62,116 bases of DNA, taken from the IMG/VR virus record IMGVR_UViG_3300035180_002081, positions 1-62,116 of that record, one strand, 5' to 3'. The DNA comes from a virus. Positions 7,687 through 14,648 of the stretch are shown here, piece after piece. The notes under the pieces are model-generated. The model was not told the origin of the DNA, searched no databases, and saw only the letters and a list, made by a program, of their open reading frames with translations. The translations under genes and the position numbers were made by a program. The stretch's first letter is position 1. Each line of letters begins with the position of its first letter.

Positions 7687-8112
7687 ATGGCAGGCAACTC
7701 CCCCAGCTGGAAGGTCGACAACGCCGGCATCACGGTCTTCGCCGTGTCGGCCGTCGCCGCGAACCTCTTCCTCGTCCCCGACGCGACCGCCACCAAGGGC
7801 GCGAAGATCCCCGTGACGGCGTCCACGCCGTTCATGCACAAGGGCGTCTCGCGAACCGCGATCGCCGCGGGCACCTACGGCACGACCTACTTCGAGCCCG
7901 GCTCGACGGTCGTCGTGAAGGCCTCGGGCTCCGTCACCAAGGGTGACCAGCTCTTCGTGGACACCACGTCGACGAAGGAAGGCCGCGCGAAGACGTACGT
8001 CAACTTCGCGACCAACGGCGTCGCCCTGCTCTGCGGCATCGCCGAGACCACGGGCGTCGACGGCGACCTGATCGAAGTGCTGCTCACGGTGCCGTCCGCC
8101 AAGACCGCGTGA
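7687..8112 (+). CDS. Capsid decoration protein-like (DUF2190 type, tentative)
   Basis: A 141-aa all-beta protein with alternating Val/Ala/Gly/Thr strands (GVSRTAIAAGTYGTTYF, STVVVKASGSVTKGDQLFV, GIAETTGVDGDLIEVLL). The pattern of short strands punctuated by Gly fits the DUF2190 group found between protease/scaffold and capsid genes and thought to be a head decoration or stabilising protein. A clear aaggag site precedes the ATG. It is followed by a strong hairpin and then the major capsid gene. The family call is from memory of the pattern; the position is the firmer evidence. Confidence 0.65.
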   Translation: MAGNSPSWKVDNAGITVFAVSAVAANLFLVPDATATKGAKIPVTASTPFMHKGVSRTAIAAGTYGTTYFEPGSTVVVKASGSVTKGDQLFVDTTSTKEGRAKTYVNFATNGVALLCGIAETTGVDGDLIEVLLTVPSAKTA

Positions 8113-8201
8113 TCCATCGCGTGGTGGCGTGGCTCCGAGAGGGGCCGCGCGCCACGCGCGCTCGCTCTCCCCCTCGACTCTCACCACTCCAGTCCACCCC
8201 C

Positions 8202-8250
8202 ACGAAGGGGCCGCGCGCTCAATGCAGCGCCGGCCCCTTCGTCCGTTTTG
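8202..8250 (+). terminator. Hairpin with T-run between decoration and capsid genes
   Basis: A perfect 12-bp inverted repeat (acgaaggggccg at 8202-8213, cggccccttcgt at 8231-8242) with a 17-base loop is followed by ccgttttg. It should act as an intrinsic terminator or attenuator. It lies in a 173-bp non-coding gap; the capsid ribosome site ggaggag begins 20 bases after it, so it would insulate or modulate capsid expression. Confidence 0.75.
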
Positions 8251-8285
8251 CCGCCGCGACCACCGCAGGCGGAGGAGCCACGCCA

Positions 8286-9398
8286 ATGCTGCTCTCGCGC
8301 ATCTACGCGCACGCCAAGCGCGAAGACCTCGCGGCGAAGATCGCCGGCAAGCCCGCCGACGTCGACGTCGATCACTACCTCTCGAAGCAGTTCGCTGCCG
8401 CAGAGGCCGAGCAGAAGAAGACCCTGCTCGCGTACTCGAAGTCCGACGTTCACGTCGACCGCTTCGCGCCGAACTTCTCGATCGCGTACCGCGGTCAGGA
8501 GACGCTGATCGCGGACCTCGCGCTGCCGATCGTTCCGGTCGACGCCGCGAGCAACAAGTTCGTCGTGTGGGACCGCCGCATGGCGATGGCCATCACCGAC
8601 GACGAAGTCGGCCCGCTCGGCCGCGTCGGGCAGGTCTACCAGGACTTCAGCTCGAGCACCTACACGTGCATCGGCCGCGCGCTGATGTCGCAGGTCGCGA
8701 ACGACATCCTCGCCAACGCGGATGCGCCGCTCGATCTGCTCTCGGAGGCTGCGGCCGACGTGCGCGATCGCCTCGCTCGCAACCGCGAGGACCGCGCCGC
8801 GACGCTGCTCATGACGGCGGCGAACTACGCCGCGGCCAACTCGGTGGCGCTCTCGGGCACCAACCGCTGGGACGTCGTGTCGGGCAGCACCGCCGACCCG
8901 ATCAGCGACATCATGAACGCGATGGCGGCCGTCGGCGTCGCCGCGCCGATCAACGCGATCGTCATGTCGCTCCCGGTGTGGACGGCGTTCCGCAAGCACC
9001 CGAAGGTCGTCGCCGCGCTCGGCGGCTTCGTGCAGTCGACCACGAGCGGCGTGCCCCTCGGCGCGGTCGCGACGGTCGAGGCCGTGCGCCAGTTCTTCGG
9101 GCTCGACTACTTCCTGGTCGGCAACGCCAAGAAGGACACCGCGAACCCCGGCAACGCGACCGCGGCGTTCAACTTCATCTGGGGCAAGGGCTGCGCGCTC
9201 GTGCGCCTCAACCCCGGCGCCGGCATGAACCAGCTGGCGTTCGCGAAGACGTTCCGCCACCAGCTCCTGAACTTCACCAGCTGGTTCGACCCGAGCCCCG
9301 GTGTGAGCGGCGCGACGCTCATCAAGGGCGGGTTCAGCGACTCCGAGAAGGTGACCGCGGCCGACGCGGGCTACCTGATCGACACGGTGATCAGCTGA
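8286..9398 (+). CDS. Major capsid protein (Mu gpT-like)
   Basis: A 370-aa protein in the capsid position, with the composition and length expected of an HK97-fold shell protein. It opens with a helical Ala/Lys/Glu-rich N-arm (residues about 1-60), then IAYRGQETLIADLALPIVPV, a spine-like region SEAAADVRDRLARNREDRAATLLM and late beta segments GLDYFLVGNAKKD and FNFIWGKGCALVRL. Mu gpT-type capsids share the ALPIVPVD and NRWD patterns. The ATG at 8286 follows ggaggag; an open frame extends further upstream, but through the terminator, so the shorter start is chosen. Together with scaffold and portal it builds the procapsid. Confidence 0.88.
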   Translation: MLLSRIYAHAKREDLAAKIAGKPADVDVDHYLSKQFAAAEAEQKKTLLAYSKSDVHVDRFAPNFSIAYRGQETLIADLALPIVPVDAASNKFVVWDRRMAMAITDDEVGPLGRVGQVYQDFSSSTYTCIGRALMSQVANDILANADAPLDLLSEAAADVRDRLARNREDRAATLLMTAANYAAANSVALSGTNRWDVVSGSTADPISDIMNAMAAVGVAAPINAIVMSLPVWTAFRKHPKVVAALGGFVQSTTSGVPLGAVATVEAVRQFFGLDYFLVGNAKKDTANPGNATAAFNFIWGKGCALVRLNPGAGMNQLAFAKTFRHQLLNFTSWFDPSPGVSGATLIKGGFSDSEKVTAADAGYLIDTVIS

Positions 9399-9400
9399 TC

Positions 9401-9643
9401 ATGGCGCGCAAGCCCGACAGCGCACCGGCCGACAGTGCCGGCGCCGACGGAGCGAGCGCGCCGCCCGATGCGACGCAGGACGTGGCGGCTCCGGCCGCTG
9501 CGCCTGCTCGCAGGGCGATCGCCCTCGTGTGCGTGAGGTACGGCGTCGACGGGCACGATCTCACGATCGAGGCCGGCGGCGAACTCCCCGAGGCGGCTGC
9601 GAAGCAGCTCGTCGAGGGCGTGCACTTCCGCTTCGAGGAGTGA
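9401..9643 (+). CDS. Small head protein, Mu gp35-like position
   Basis: This 80-aa protein has a disordered Ala/Pro/Asp-rich N-terminal half (residues 1-40) and a compact C-terminal half, AIALVCVRYGVDGHDLTIEAG...VEGVHFRFEE. Proteins of this shape occur between the capsid and gp36 genes in Mu-like phages (gp35/HI1506-like). The role is unknown, possibly head-tail connection. It starts two bases after the capsid stop with no good ribosome site of its own, so it probably depends on coupling. Confidence 0.65.
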   Translation: MARKPDSAPADSAGADGASAPPDATQDVAAPAAAPARRAIALVCVRYGVDGHDLTIEAGGELPEAAAKQLVEGVHFRFEE

Positions 9644-9649
9644 CCACCG

Positions 9650-10144
9650 ATGACGTGGACCGACACGTACGTGCAGCAGGCCGACCTCGAAGTGCGCTTC
9701 ACCGCGGAGCGTGTGGCGGAGGTCTTCTCTGTGCGTGCGTCGGACGGCTCGACCACCGGCGTCGCTGACGACGCGTCGATGCACGTCGCCGCGCTCGACG
9801 CGACCACCGAGGTCAACGAGAAGCTCGCGCCGGTCTACGCCACCCCGTTCGTTGCCCCCCTTCCCGCGTCCGTCGTGGAGATCGTCGCGATCATCACGAT
9901 GTGGCGCGGGATGGTGCGGCGCCCCGAGTTCCTCACCGAGAAGAACTCGAAGCCGTACGAGATGCAGTACCGCGACGCGAGAACGCGCCTGCAGGAACTG
10001 CACGACGGCACGAGCAAGCTCGACGAACGCTACCGGGCGGCCAACAGCGGCGGCGCGGTGGTGAACGAGAACGTCGAGACCGCTCGCCCTTTCTACTTCA
10101 CCGCCAACCCCGACGACGGTTCGGGGGGCATGGGGCAGTTCTGA
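9650..10144 (+). CDS. Head-tail connector, DUF1320 (Mu gp36) type
   Basis: The 164-aa protein begins YVQQADLEVRFTAERVAEVFSV and has a helical core with ALDATTEVNEKLAPVYATPF...VEIVAIITMWRGMV, the pattern of DUF1320 proteins (Mu gp36), which are connector-type proteins at the head-tail joint. The last third is Gly/Asn-rich and probably flexible (DDGSGGMGQF). The stop overlaps the next ATG (TGATG). The gene order capsid, gp35-like, DUF1320, gpG matches Mu closely and backs the call. Confidence 0.8.
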   Translation: MTWTDTYVQQADLEVRFTAERVAEVFSVRASDGSTTGVADDASMHVAALDATTEVNEKLAPVYATPFVAPLPASVVEIVAIITMWRGMVRRPEFLTEKNSKPYEMQYRDARTRLQELHDGTSKLDERYRAANSGGAVVNENVETARPFYFTANPDDGSGGMGQF

Positions 10145-10581
10145 TGCCCTGGGACACGACCGACGTCGATACGAAGGACTACGCGCTCTGCGGCGCGCTC
10201 CTCGACATGACGGCGCCGATGCAGCTCTCGACGGAGATCGTCGCGGCGGGCATCGACCAAAACTTCGACCGCGAGTCCGCGGCGGGTGACGCGTGGGCCG
10301 AACTCGAGGACTCGACCATCGAGGACCGCGAGCGACGCGGCTACGACGGCGAACACCCCATCCTCGAGCGCACCCGGCGCCTTCGCGAGGGCGCGAGCGC
10401 GCACCGCGAGGTCACCGCGTCGAGCGCGGAGGTCGGCCCCGCCGAGGGCGACCGGATCGCCGCCTACCACCTCGAAGGCACGAGCCGCATGCCGGCGCGC
10501 GACTTCCTCGTGCAGAGCGACCGGACCGAAGACGTCATCGAGATCGCGATCCTCGACCACCTCACGCACGCGAGCGGGTGA
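10144..10581 (+). CDS. Virion morphogenesis protein, Mu gpG type
   Basis: A 145-aa protein with the pattern of phage virion morphogenesis proteins (tail completion, Mu gpG): HPILERTRRLREGASAH, a short beta region VTASSAEVGPAEGDRIAAYH and the near-invariant end LEGTSRMPARDFL, where PAR-x-FL is the family hallmark. Such proteins act at the head-tail junction or tail completion. The N-terminus is acidic. It overlaps the upstream stop. Confidence comes from the PARDFL motif and position. Confidence 0.8.
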   Translation: MPWDTTDVDTKDYALCGALLDMTAPMQLSTEIVAAGIDQNFDRESAAGDAWAELEDSTIEDRERRGYDGEHPILERTRRLREGASAHREVTASSAEVGPAEGDRIAAYHLEGTSRMPARDFLVQSDRTEDVIEIAILDHLTHASG

Positions 10582-10584
10582 CGC

Positions 10585-11481
10585 ATGTCGTCGGTTCAAG
10601 CCGCGCTCTCGGCGCAGCTCCTCGATCGCGCCGCCGAGGCGGTGAACGGGCCGGTGCTCGGCGTCGTGACCGCGACGTCCACCGTCGACGGCACGCCGAT
10701 CAACCGCGGCCAGCTCGGCACGCTGCCTGACGGCCGTGTCGTGCGGTGCGTGAAGGGCGTCCGAGTCTACTCGATCGGCACGCCGGTGCTCGTGCGGCTG
10801 CTGCACCTCTCTCCGACGGTCCCCGCGAAGGCGAACTTCCTCCCCGTCACGGCCGGCACGGTCGTCACGTGGGGCTCTGCGCTGGTTGATGCGGGCGCGC
10901 TGAACGTTGTTCCGACGGGCATCGTTGCGACCGGCACCGTCGCCGCCAACTTCGCCGCCGACGCAGGCGCCGCGCTCTCGGCGCTCGTGGAGTTCGAGCA
11001 GCTCGGCGTCGATGCCGACGCGTTCAGTTCCGGCGCGCAGGGCGACACCGCCGCGATCATCATGCCGCCCGACGCCGCGCTGCTGTCCGGGATGGGCAGC
11101 GGGCACGGCGGTCGACACGCGGTGATTCAGACGTCGTGGACGATCCGCGTGAACGTCTCCGGTCTCTCGTCGTCGGCGCTCCGCAGCACGCGCTCGAAAG
11201 AAGCGTTCGACGCGCTGTTCAACTCCATCCACGGCTCGCGCATCGGCTCCGGCCCCGCGTGGTTCACGTCGTGGAAGCTCGCGAAGTCCAGCGGCGCGGT
11301 GTCGTCGTGGGAGTTCAAGTTCACGACGAAGCACGTGGGCCGCGGACATCCGCTGCAGGCGTGGCCGGCGCTCGCTGCGCCTCCCGCGCTCGGCCCCGTC
11401 GGCGTCGTCATCCCGTTCAACGTCACGGGGCAGACGCCGGCTGAGCAGATCGCCGCCGACATCGCCATTCCCACCAGCTGA
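10585..11481 (+). CDS. Virion protein of unknown role (Mu gp37 position), 298 aa
   Basis: This protein lies where Mu has gp37 (DUF1834, tail terminator) but I cannot recognise that domain with confidence. Residues 1-90 look like a beta-barrel (GRVVRCVKGVRVYSIGTPVLVRLL), 95-170 are Ala/Val-rich, and 180-300 contain SWTIRVNVSGLSSSALRS...FDALFNSIHGSRIG and SSWEFKFTTKHVGRG. Being soluble and beta-rich it fits a tail-joining or tail-terminator protein. The start is 3 bases after the gpG stop; the stop is 29 bases from the next gene. Confidence 0.6.
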   Translation: MSSVQAALSAQLLDRAAEAVNGPVLGVVTATSTVDGTPINRGQLGTLPDGRVVRCVKGVRVYSIGTPVLVRLLHLSPTVPAKANFLPVTAGTVVTWGSALVDAGALNVVPTGIVATGTVAANFAADAGAALSALVEFEQLGVDADAFSSGAQGDTAAIIMPPDAALLSGMGSGHGGRHAVIQTSWTIRVNVSGLSSSALRSTRSKEAFDALFNSIHGSRIGSGPAWFTSWKLAKSSGAVSSWEFKFTTKHVGRGHPLQAWPALAAPPALGPVGVVIPFNVTGQTPAEQIAADIAIPTS

Positions 11482-11510
11482 CAGCGCGGTCGCCGCGCGC
11501 AGGAGAACGC

Positions 11511-11936
11511 ATGCCCAAGGGCTTCCGCGTCGCCCCCGTCGAGGGGCGCATGATCGTCGATCCGTTCACGATCGGCTCGCAGCATCGTCGCCTCGGGTAC
11601 TCCCGCGCGATCGAGGGCGAGACCATCGACCCGCTCAGCGGCGAGCGCGTCCCGCGCGTCGTCTGGAACTGGAACGGCGACACCGAGATCGTCGTCGAGA
11701 CCACCGACCAGTACATCCGCAAGGCCATCGAGTGCGGTGACCTCGACTACGTCGGCACCGTCACGATCGGCTCCGCCGGCATCCAGGACGAGCCGCTCGA
11801 TGCGGCCCTCGTGAAGCGGACGCTCGAGAACGTGAGCGCGCGCATCGGCGCCGTTACGCCCCCCGCGAAGGCGCTCGGGCCGTTCCCCACGCTCCCCGCC
11901 GCGAACCTCACCGACACCACCGCTTCGGCGGCCTGA
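11511..11936 (+). CDS. DUF2635-like protein (Mu gp38 position)
   Basis: A 141-aa protein whose first 75 residues resemble DUF2635 (Mu gp38): VAPVEGRMIVDPFTIGS, later VPRVVWNWNGDTEIVV, close to the family scheme of an early PxxGRxVxDP and a later W...D.V. Family members are usually about 60-80 residues; this one has an extra C-terminal half with helices (YIRKAIECGDLDYVG) and a Thr/Ala-rich tail. It sits directly before the sheath, as in Mu. Function is unknown in the family. A ggaga-like site precedes the ATG. Confidence 0.6.
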   Translation: MPKGFRVAPVEGRMIVDPFTIGSQHRRLGYSRAIEGETIDPLSGERVPRVVWNWNGDTEIVVETTDQYIRKAIECGDLDYVGTVTIGSAGIQDEPLDAALVKRTLENVSARIGAVTPPAKALGPFPTLPAANLTDTTASAA

Positions 11937-11957
11937 TCCGAAGGGAGATCCGACACC

Positions 11958-13466
11958 ATGCCGAGCATCTCGACGGGCGCCGCTGGCGTCTCCGTCTACT
12001 ACAAGCTCCCGAAGGTCATGCTGCAGGTGCTTCTCGGCGCCGCAGTCGCCAGCGCTGGCGGCCGCGCCCGCAAGCTCCTCCTGATGGGCAACAAGACGTC
12101 GGCGGGCACGCTGACGGCCGACACCCAAATCTACGCGCCTACGTCCATCGAGGACGGAGCGGCCGCGGGCGGCACCGGCGCCGAGGTCTCGCTGATGTTC
12201 GCCGCGGCTCGCACCGCGGAGCCGAACGTCAGCGCGTACATGATGGCGATCACGGAAGCGGCCGGCACGAAGGCGACCGGCACGTTCACCTTCACCGGCA
12301 CCACGTCGACCGGCTCGGGTGACGCGCGCTTCTGGATTCACGGCGTGCTCGTGACGCTCGCGGTCTCCGCTGGCCTCACCCCGACGCAGCTCGCCACCGC
12401 GCTCGCCTCCGCCATCAACGGCAAGGGCACGTACCTCTGCGCCACGGCGACCTCGTCGCTCGGCGTCGTCACGGTCACGTACCGCCACAACGGCCTGCGC
12501 GGGAACTTCTGCGCCATCCGCTGCGAGATGGACGCGTCGGTGACCGGCATGACGCTCGCGGCCTCCGCGGCGTACCTCTCGGGCGGCGCCGGCCAGGACG
12601 ACCTGACCGCCGGCCTCGCGACGGCGCAGGCCAGCGTCTACCACCGCATCACCCCGGCGAACTTCGACGCGGCGGCGCTCACCCTCGTCAACACGCACGT
12701 CGGCTCGATGGGCGGCCCCCTCGTCGGTCGCTACGAGCAGGTCATCGCCTGCCTCGACGCGAAGCAGACGCTCGGCACCGCGACGACCATCGCGACGGGC
12801 ATCAACGACGGCCTGTCGCAGCACCTGTTCTACCCGAGCGCCGAGACGCTCCCGATGGTCACCGCGGCCGCGTGGGCTGCGACGCGCGCCATCGCCGAGG
12901 AGGAGCCGTCGACCAACCTCTCGTCCATGAACATGGACGTGGTCGACCAGTACCCGGTGGTGCTGCCGCCTCCGCTGCAGTCGTCCTACCTGACCGACTC
13001 GCAGGCTGCGGCCGCCCTCGACGTCGGGCTGACCCCCATCCAGGTCACCGCGAACGGGCACCCGTACATCGCGCGCTCGATCACCACGCACTCGAGGGAC
13101 AGCGGCGGCAACCCCGACACGCGCGTCCTCGACACGAACAACCCGACGGTCACCCAGGCCTTCGCCGAGGAACTGCAGACCAGCATCCCCGACGAGTTCA
13201 AGGGCCGCGTGCTCGTCGACGACCCGGTCGACAGCGACGACGAGCTGCCGCCGAACGCGACGACCCCGCAGCGCCTCAAGAGCCACTGCGTCGGCCGCGC
13301 GGTCGCCTGGGGGAAGGCGGGGCGCCTGACGCAGGTCGACGCCGACGTCGCCACCTGGGTCTTCTCGCTCGCGCCGAACGCGCCGGGACGCGCGAACGCC
13401 ACGATGCCGATTCACCCGGCCCCCTGGTTCGTCCAGTTCTCGGCGCAGATTCGGCAGCTGAGCTGA
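11958..13466 (+). CDS. Contractile tail sheath protein (Mu gpL-like)
   Basis: A 502-aa sheath subunit. The N-terminus is followed by a beta-rich domain (residues about 90-230: GTFTFTGTTSTGSGDARFWI, VVTVTYRHNGLRGNFCAI) that would be the surface insertion, and by the conserved sheath core from about residue 250 (YHRITPANFDA...) to the C-terminus, with ITTHSRDSGGNPDTRVLD and AQIRQLS at the end. The NPDTR-type motif in the core handshake region and the place between the gp38-like gene and the tube support the call. The ribosome site is aagggag. Presence of a sheath makes the virion a contractile-tailed particle. Confidence 0.88.
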   Translation: MPSISTGAAGVSVYYKLPKVMLQVLLGAAVASAGGRARKLLLMGNKTSAGTLTADTQIYAPTSIEDGAAAGGTGAEVSLMFAAARTAEPNVSAYMMAITEAAGTKATGTFTFTGTTSTGSGDARFWIHGVLVTLAVSAGLTPTQLATALASAINGKGTYLCATATSSLGVVTVTYRHNGLRGNFCAIRCEMDASVTGMTLAASAAYLSGGAGQDDLTAGLATAQASVYHRITPANFDAAALTLVNTHVGSMGGPLVGRYEQVIACLDAKQTLGTATTIATGINDGLSQHLFYPSAETLPMVTAAAWAATRAIAEEEPSTNLSSMNMDVVDQYPVVLPPPLQSSYLTDSQAAAALDVGLTPIQVTANGHPYIARSITTHSRDSGGNPDTRVLDTNNPTVTQAFAEELQTSIPDEFKGRVLVDDPVDSDDELPPNATTPQRLKSHCVGRAVAWGKAGRLTQVDADVATWVFSLAPNAPGRANATMPIHPAPWFVQFSAQIRQLS

Positions 13467-13493
13467 CCGACTCGCCACCACCAACAACCCACT

Positions 13494-13536
13494 CGAAGGG
13501 CGCCGCTGCATGACCTGCAGCCGGCGCCCTTCGCGT
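13494..13536 (+). terminator. Hairpin after the sheath gene
   Basis: A perfect 12-bp inverted repeat (cgaagggcgccg at 13494-13505, cggcgcccttcg at 13522-13533) with an inner ctgca/tgcag stem is followed by cgtttcc. The T-run is short, so partial termination is likely. It shares the cgaaggg/cccttcg arms with the hairpin before the capsid gene; the tube ribosome site starts shortly after. Confidence 0.7.
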
Positions 13537-13549
13537 TTCCGGAGGCTGC

Positions 13550-13927
13550 ATGGCCGACGATTTCGACGAGTTCGGGCGCGGGGATCTCATCTACAAGGGC
13601 GGTTCGCTCGGCGAGGCCATCTCGGGCCGCGCGCACCTCGAGAACGGCAGCAGCATCGTCAAGACGCTGCGGCGCGGCGTCGCGGGCTCGCACAAGGGGT
13701 CGCTCGTCGGCACCGTGTCGTTCTCGCAGGCCGTGCTCAAGGCCGGCATGCGCGAAGACTTCGTGGACCTCATCCTGAAGCAGCGCAAGGCCACCATCAC
13801 CGCGGTGCTGTCGGACGACGTCCGCATCCAGGTGAAGGGGATCATGCAGGGCGGCGACTTCGCGTTCGGCGAGAACTCGATGGTCACCGGTGATTTCGCC
13901 ATCACCGGCAAGGTCACCAGGGTCTGA
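13550..13927 (+). CDS. Tail tube protein (probable)
   Basis: The 125-aa protein is all-beta and has a plausible tube-protein pattern: FGRGDLIYKGGSLGEA, a loop with LRRGVAGSHKGSLVGTVSFSQA, helix LKAGMREDFVDLILKQRK, then ATITAVLSDDVRIQVKG and a final hairpin NSMVTGDFAITGKVTRV. This order (strands, helix, strands, GDF-type end) is that of Mu gpM/PF10618-like tube subunits. It stacks in hexameric rings inside the sheath. The position between sheath and tail chaperones is diagnostic. The ATG follows ccggagg. The stop overlaps the next ATG (TGATG). Confidence 0.75.
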   Translation: MADDFDEFGRGDLIYKGGSLGEAISGRAHLENGSSIVKTLRRGVAGSHKGSLVGTVSFSQAVLKAGMREDFVDLILKQRKATITAVLSDDVRIQVKGIMQGGDFAFGENSMVTGDFAITGKVTRV

Positions 13928-14562
13928 TGGCCAAGCTCGAAGCACTCAAGCTCGGCAAGACCGCCGGCAAGCGCTTCACGTTCACGCGCAAGACCTCCAC
14001 GGGTGACGCTGTCCCCGTCGAGGTCTTGATCGTGCCGCTCTCGCCGACGGACATCGACCGGGCACGCATCGACGCGGAGAACTACTTCGAGTCGCTGCCC
14101 GACGCGAAGACGATGCCGCAGACGACGCGCGACGAGATCGTCACCGACGCGCGCGAGGTGGAGACGCTCTCGCGAGCGCTCCGCGACGTGGACGCGCCGG
14201 AGGACATCTTCGCGGGCCCCGCGGCGCTGCGCTCGCTGCTCACGACCAACGAACTCGGCGTGCTGCTCAAGGCCTACGTCCACCACCAGGACGACGTCGG
14301 CCCGCTCATGTCGAAGCTCACGAATGAACGGCTGGAAGGGATCATCGAGGCGGTCGCGAAGACCGGTGAACTCGACCCTTTTGTGTTCTTCGACTCGCCC
14401 ACGCAGAAGGCATGCATCATTTCTATGGCGCGCCTGCTGTGGAACTCACGGACGGACAGGTCATCTACTACCTCGGACTCCTGCGAGCCCGGGAGCGGAT
14501 CCTTGAGCGCCGCCGGTCCAGTGAGAAGCGACGAGTCGAGCAACGAAACGCTGGCGGCCTAG
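13927..14562 (+). CDS. Tail assembly chaperone, unshifted product (gpG/Mu gp41 type)
   Basis: A 211-aa mostly helical, soluble protein between tube and tape measure, the place of tail assembly chaperones. Residues 1-45 form a beta-rich head (GKTAGKRFTFTRKTSTGD, VEVLIVPLSPTDIDRARI), followed by helices including LLTTNELGVLLKAYVHHQDD and ERLEGIIEAVAKTGELDPFVFFDS. After the CCCTTTT site (14376-14382) this frame continues only about 60 residues and becomes low-complexity Ser-rich, as expected where a shifted frame is the conserved one. The chaperone coats the tape measure during tail assembly. Confidence 0.8.
   Translation: MAKLEALKLGKTAGKRFTFTRKTSTGDAVPVEVLIVPLSPTDIDRARIDAENYFESLPDAKTMPQTTRDEIVTDAREVETLSRALRDVDAPEDIFAGPAALRSLLTTNELGVLLKAYVHHQDDVGPLMSKLTNERLEGIIEAVAKTGELDPFVFFDSPTQKACIISMARLLWNSRTDRSSTTSDSCEPGSGSLSAAGPVRSDESSNETLAA
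14376..14382 (+). promoter_or_regulatory. -1 ribosomal frameshift site C CCT TTT
   Basis: The heptamer fits the X XXY YYZ rule in the correct phase: zero-frame codons gaC CCT TTT become CCC TTT after a one-base backward slip. From 14382 the -1 frame stays open for 88 codons and ends exactly over the tape-measure ATG (ATGA at 14645). Tail assembly chaperone genes are a classic place for such shifts. Efficiency is not known. Confidence 0.8.
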
Positions 14563-14648
14563 CGAGCAAGCTGCCGCGCGCGAATAGGGCCCAACAGGCC
14601 GCGCGCGCGGGCATCGCCGCACCGAGCACGAAGGGCACCACCCGATGA
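14382..14648 (+). CDS. Tail chaperone T-domain, made as a -1 frameshift fusion
   Basis: This is the -1 frame portion of the chaperone fusion, about 88 residues, joined to the first 152 residues of the upstream frame to give about 240 residues. It contains HHFYGAPAVELTDGQVIYYL, then a very basic helix (RARERILERRRSSEKRR) and a Lys/Arg-rich tail. In phage lambda the equivalent GT product bridges tape measure and tube. An independent ATG exists at 14412 but it has no ribosome site and lies inside the upstream gene. The end overlaps the tape-measure start. Confidence 0.75.
   Translation, partial: CVLRLAHAEGMHHFYGAPAVELTDGQVIYYLGLLRARERILERRRSSEKRRVEQRNAGGLASKLPRANRAQQAARAGIAAPSTKGTTR

Noticed and set aside
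11127-13511. 794-residue open frame on the minus strand opposite the sheath gene
   Set aside because: Long antisense frames arise from strong GC codon bias. This one is Arg/Gly/Val-rich without domain pattern and lies fully opposite the sheath and its neighbours.
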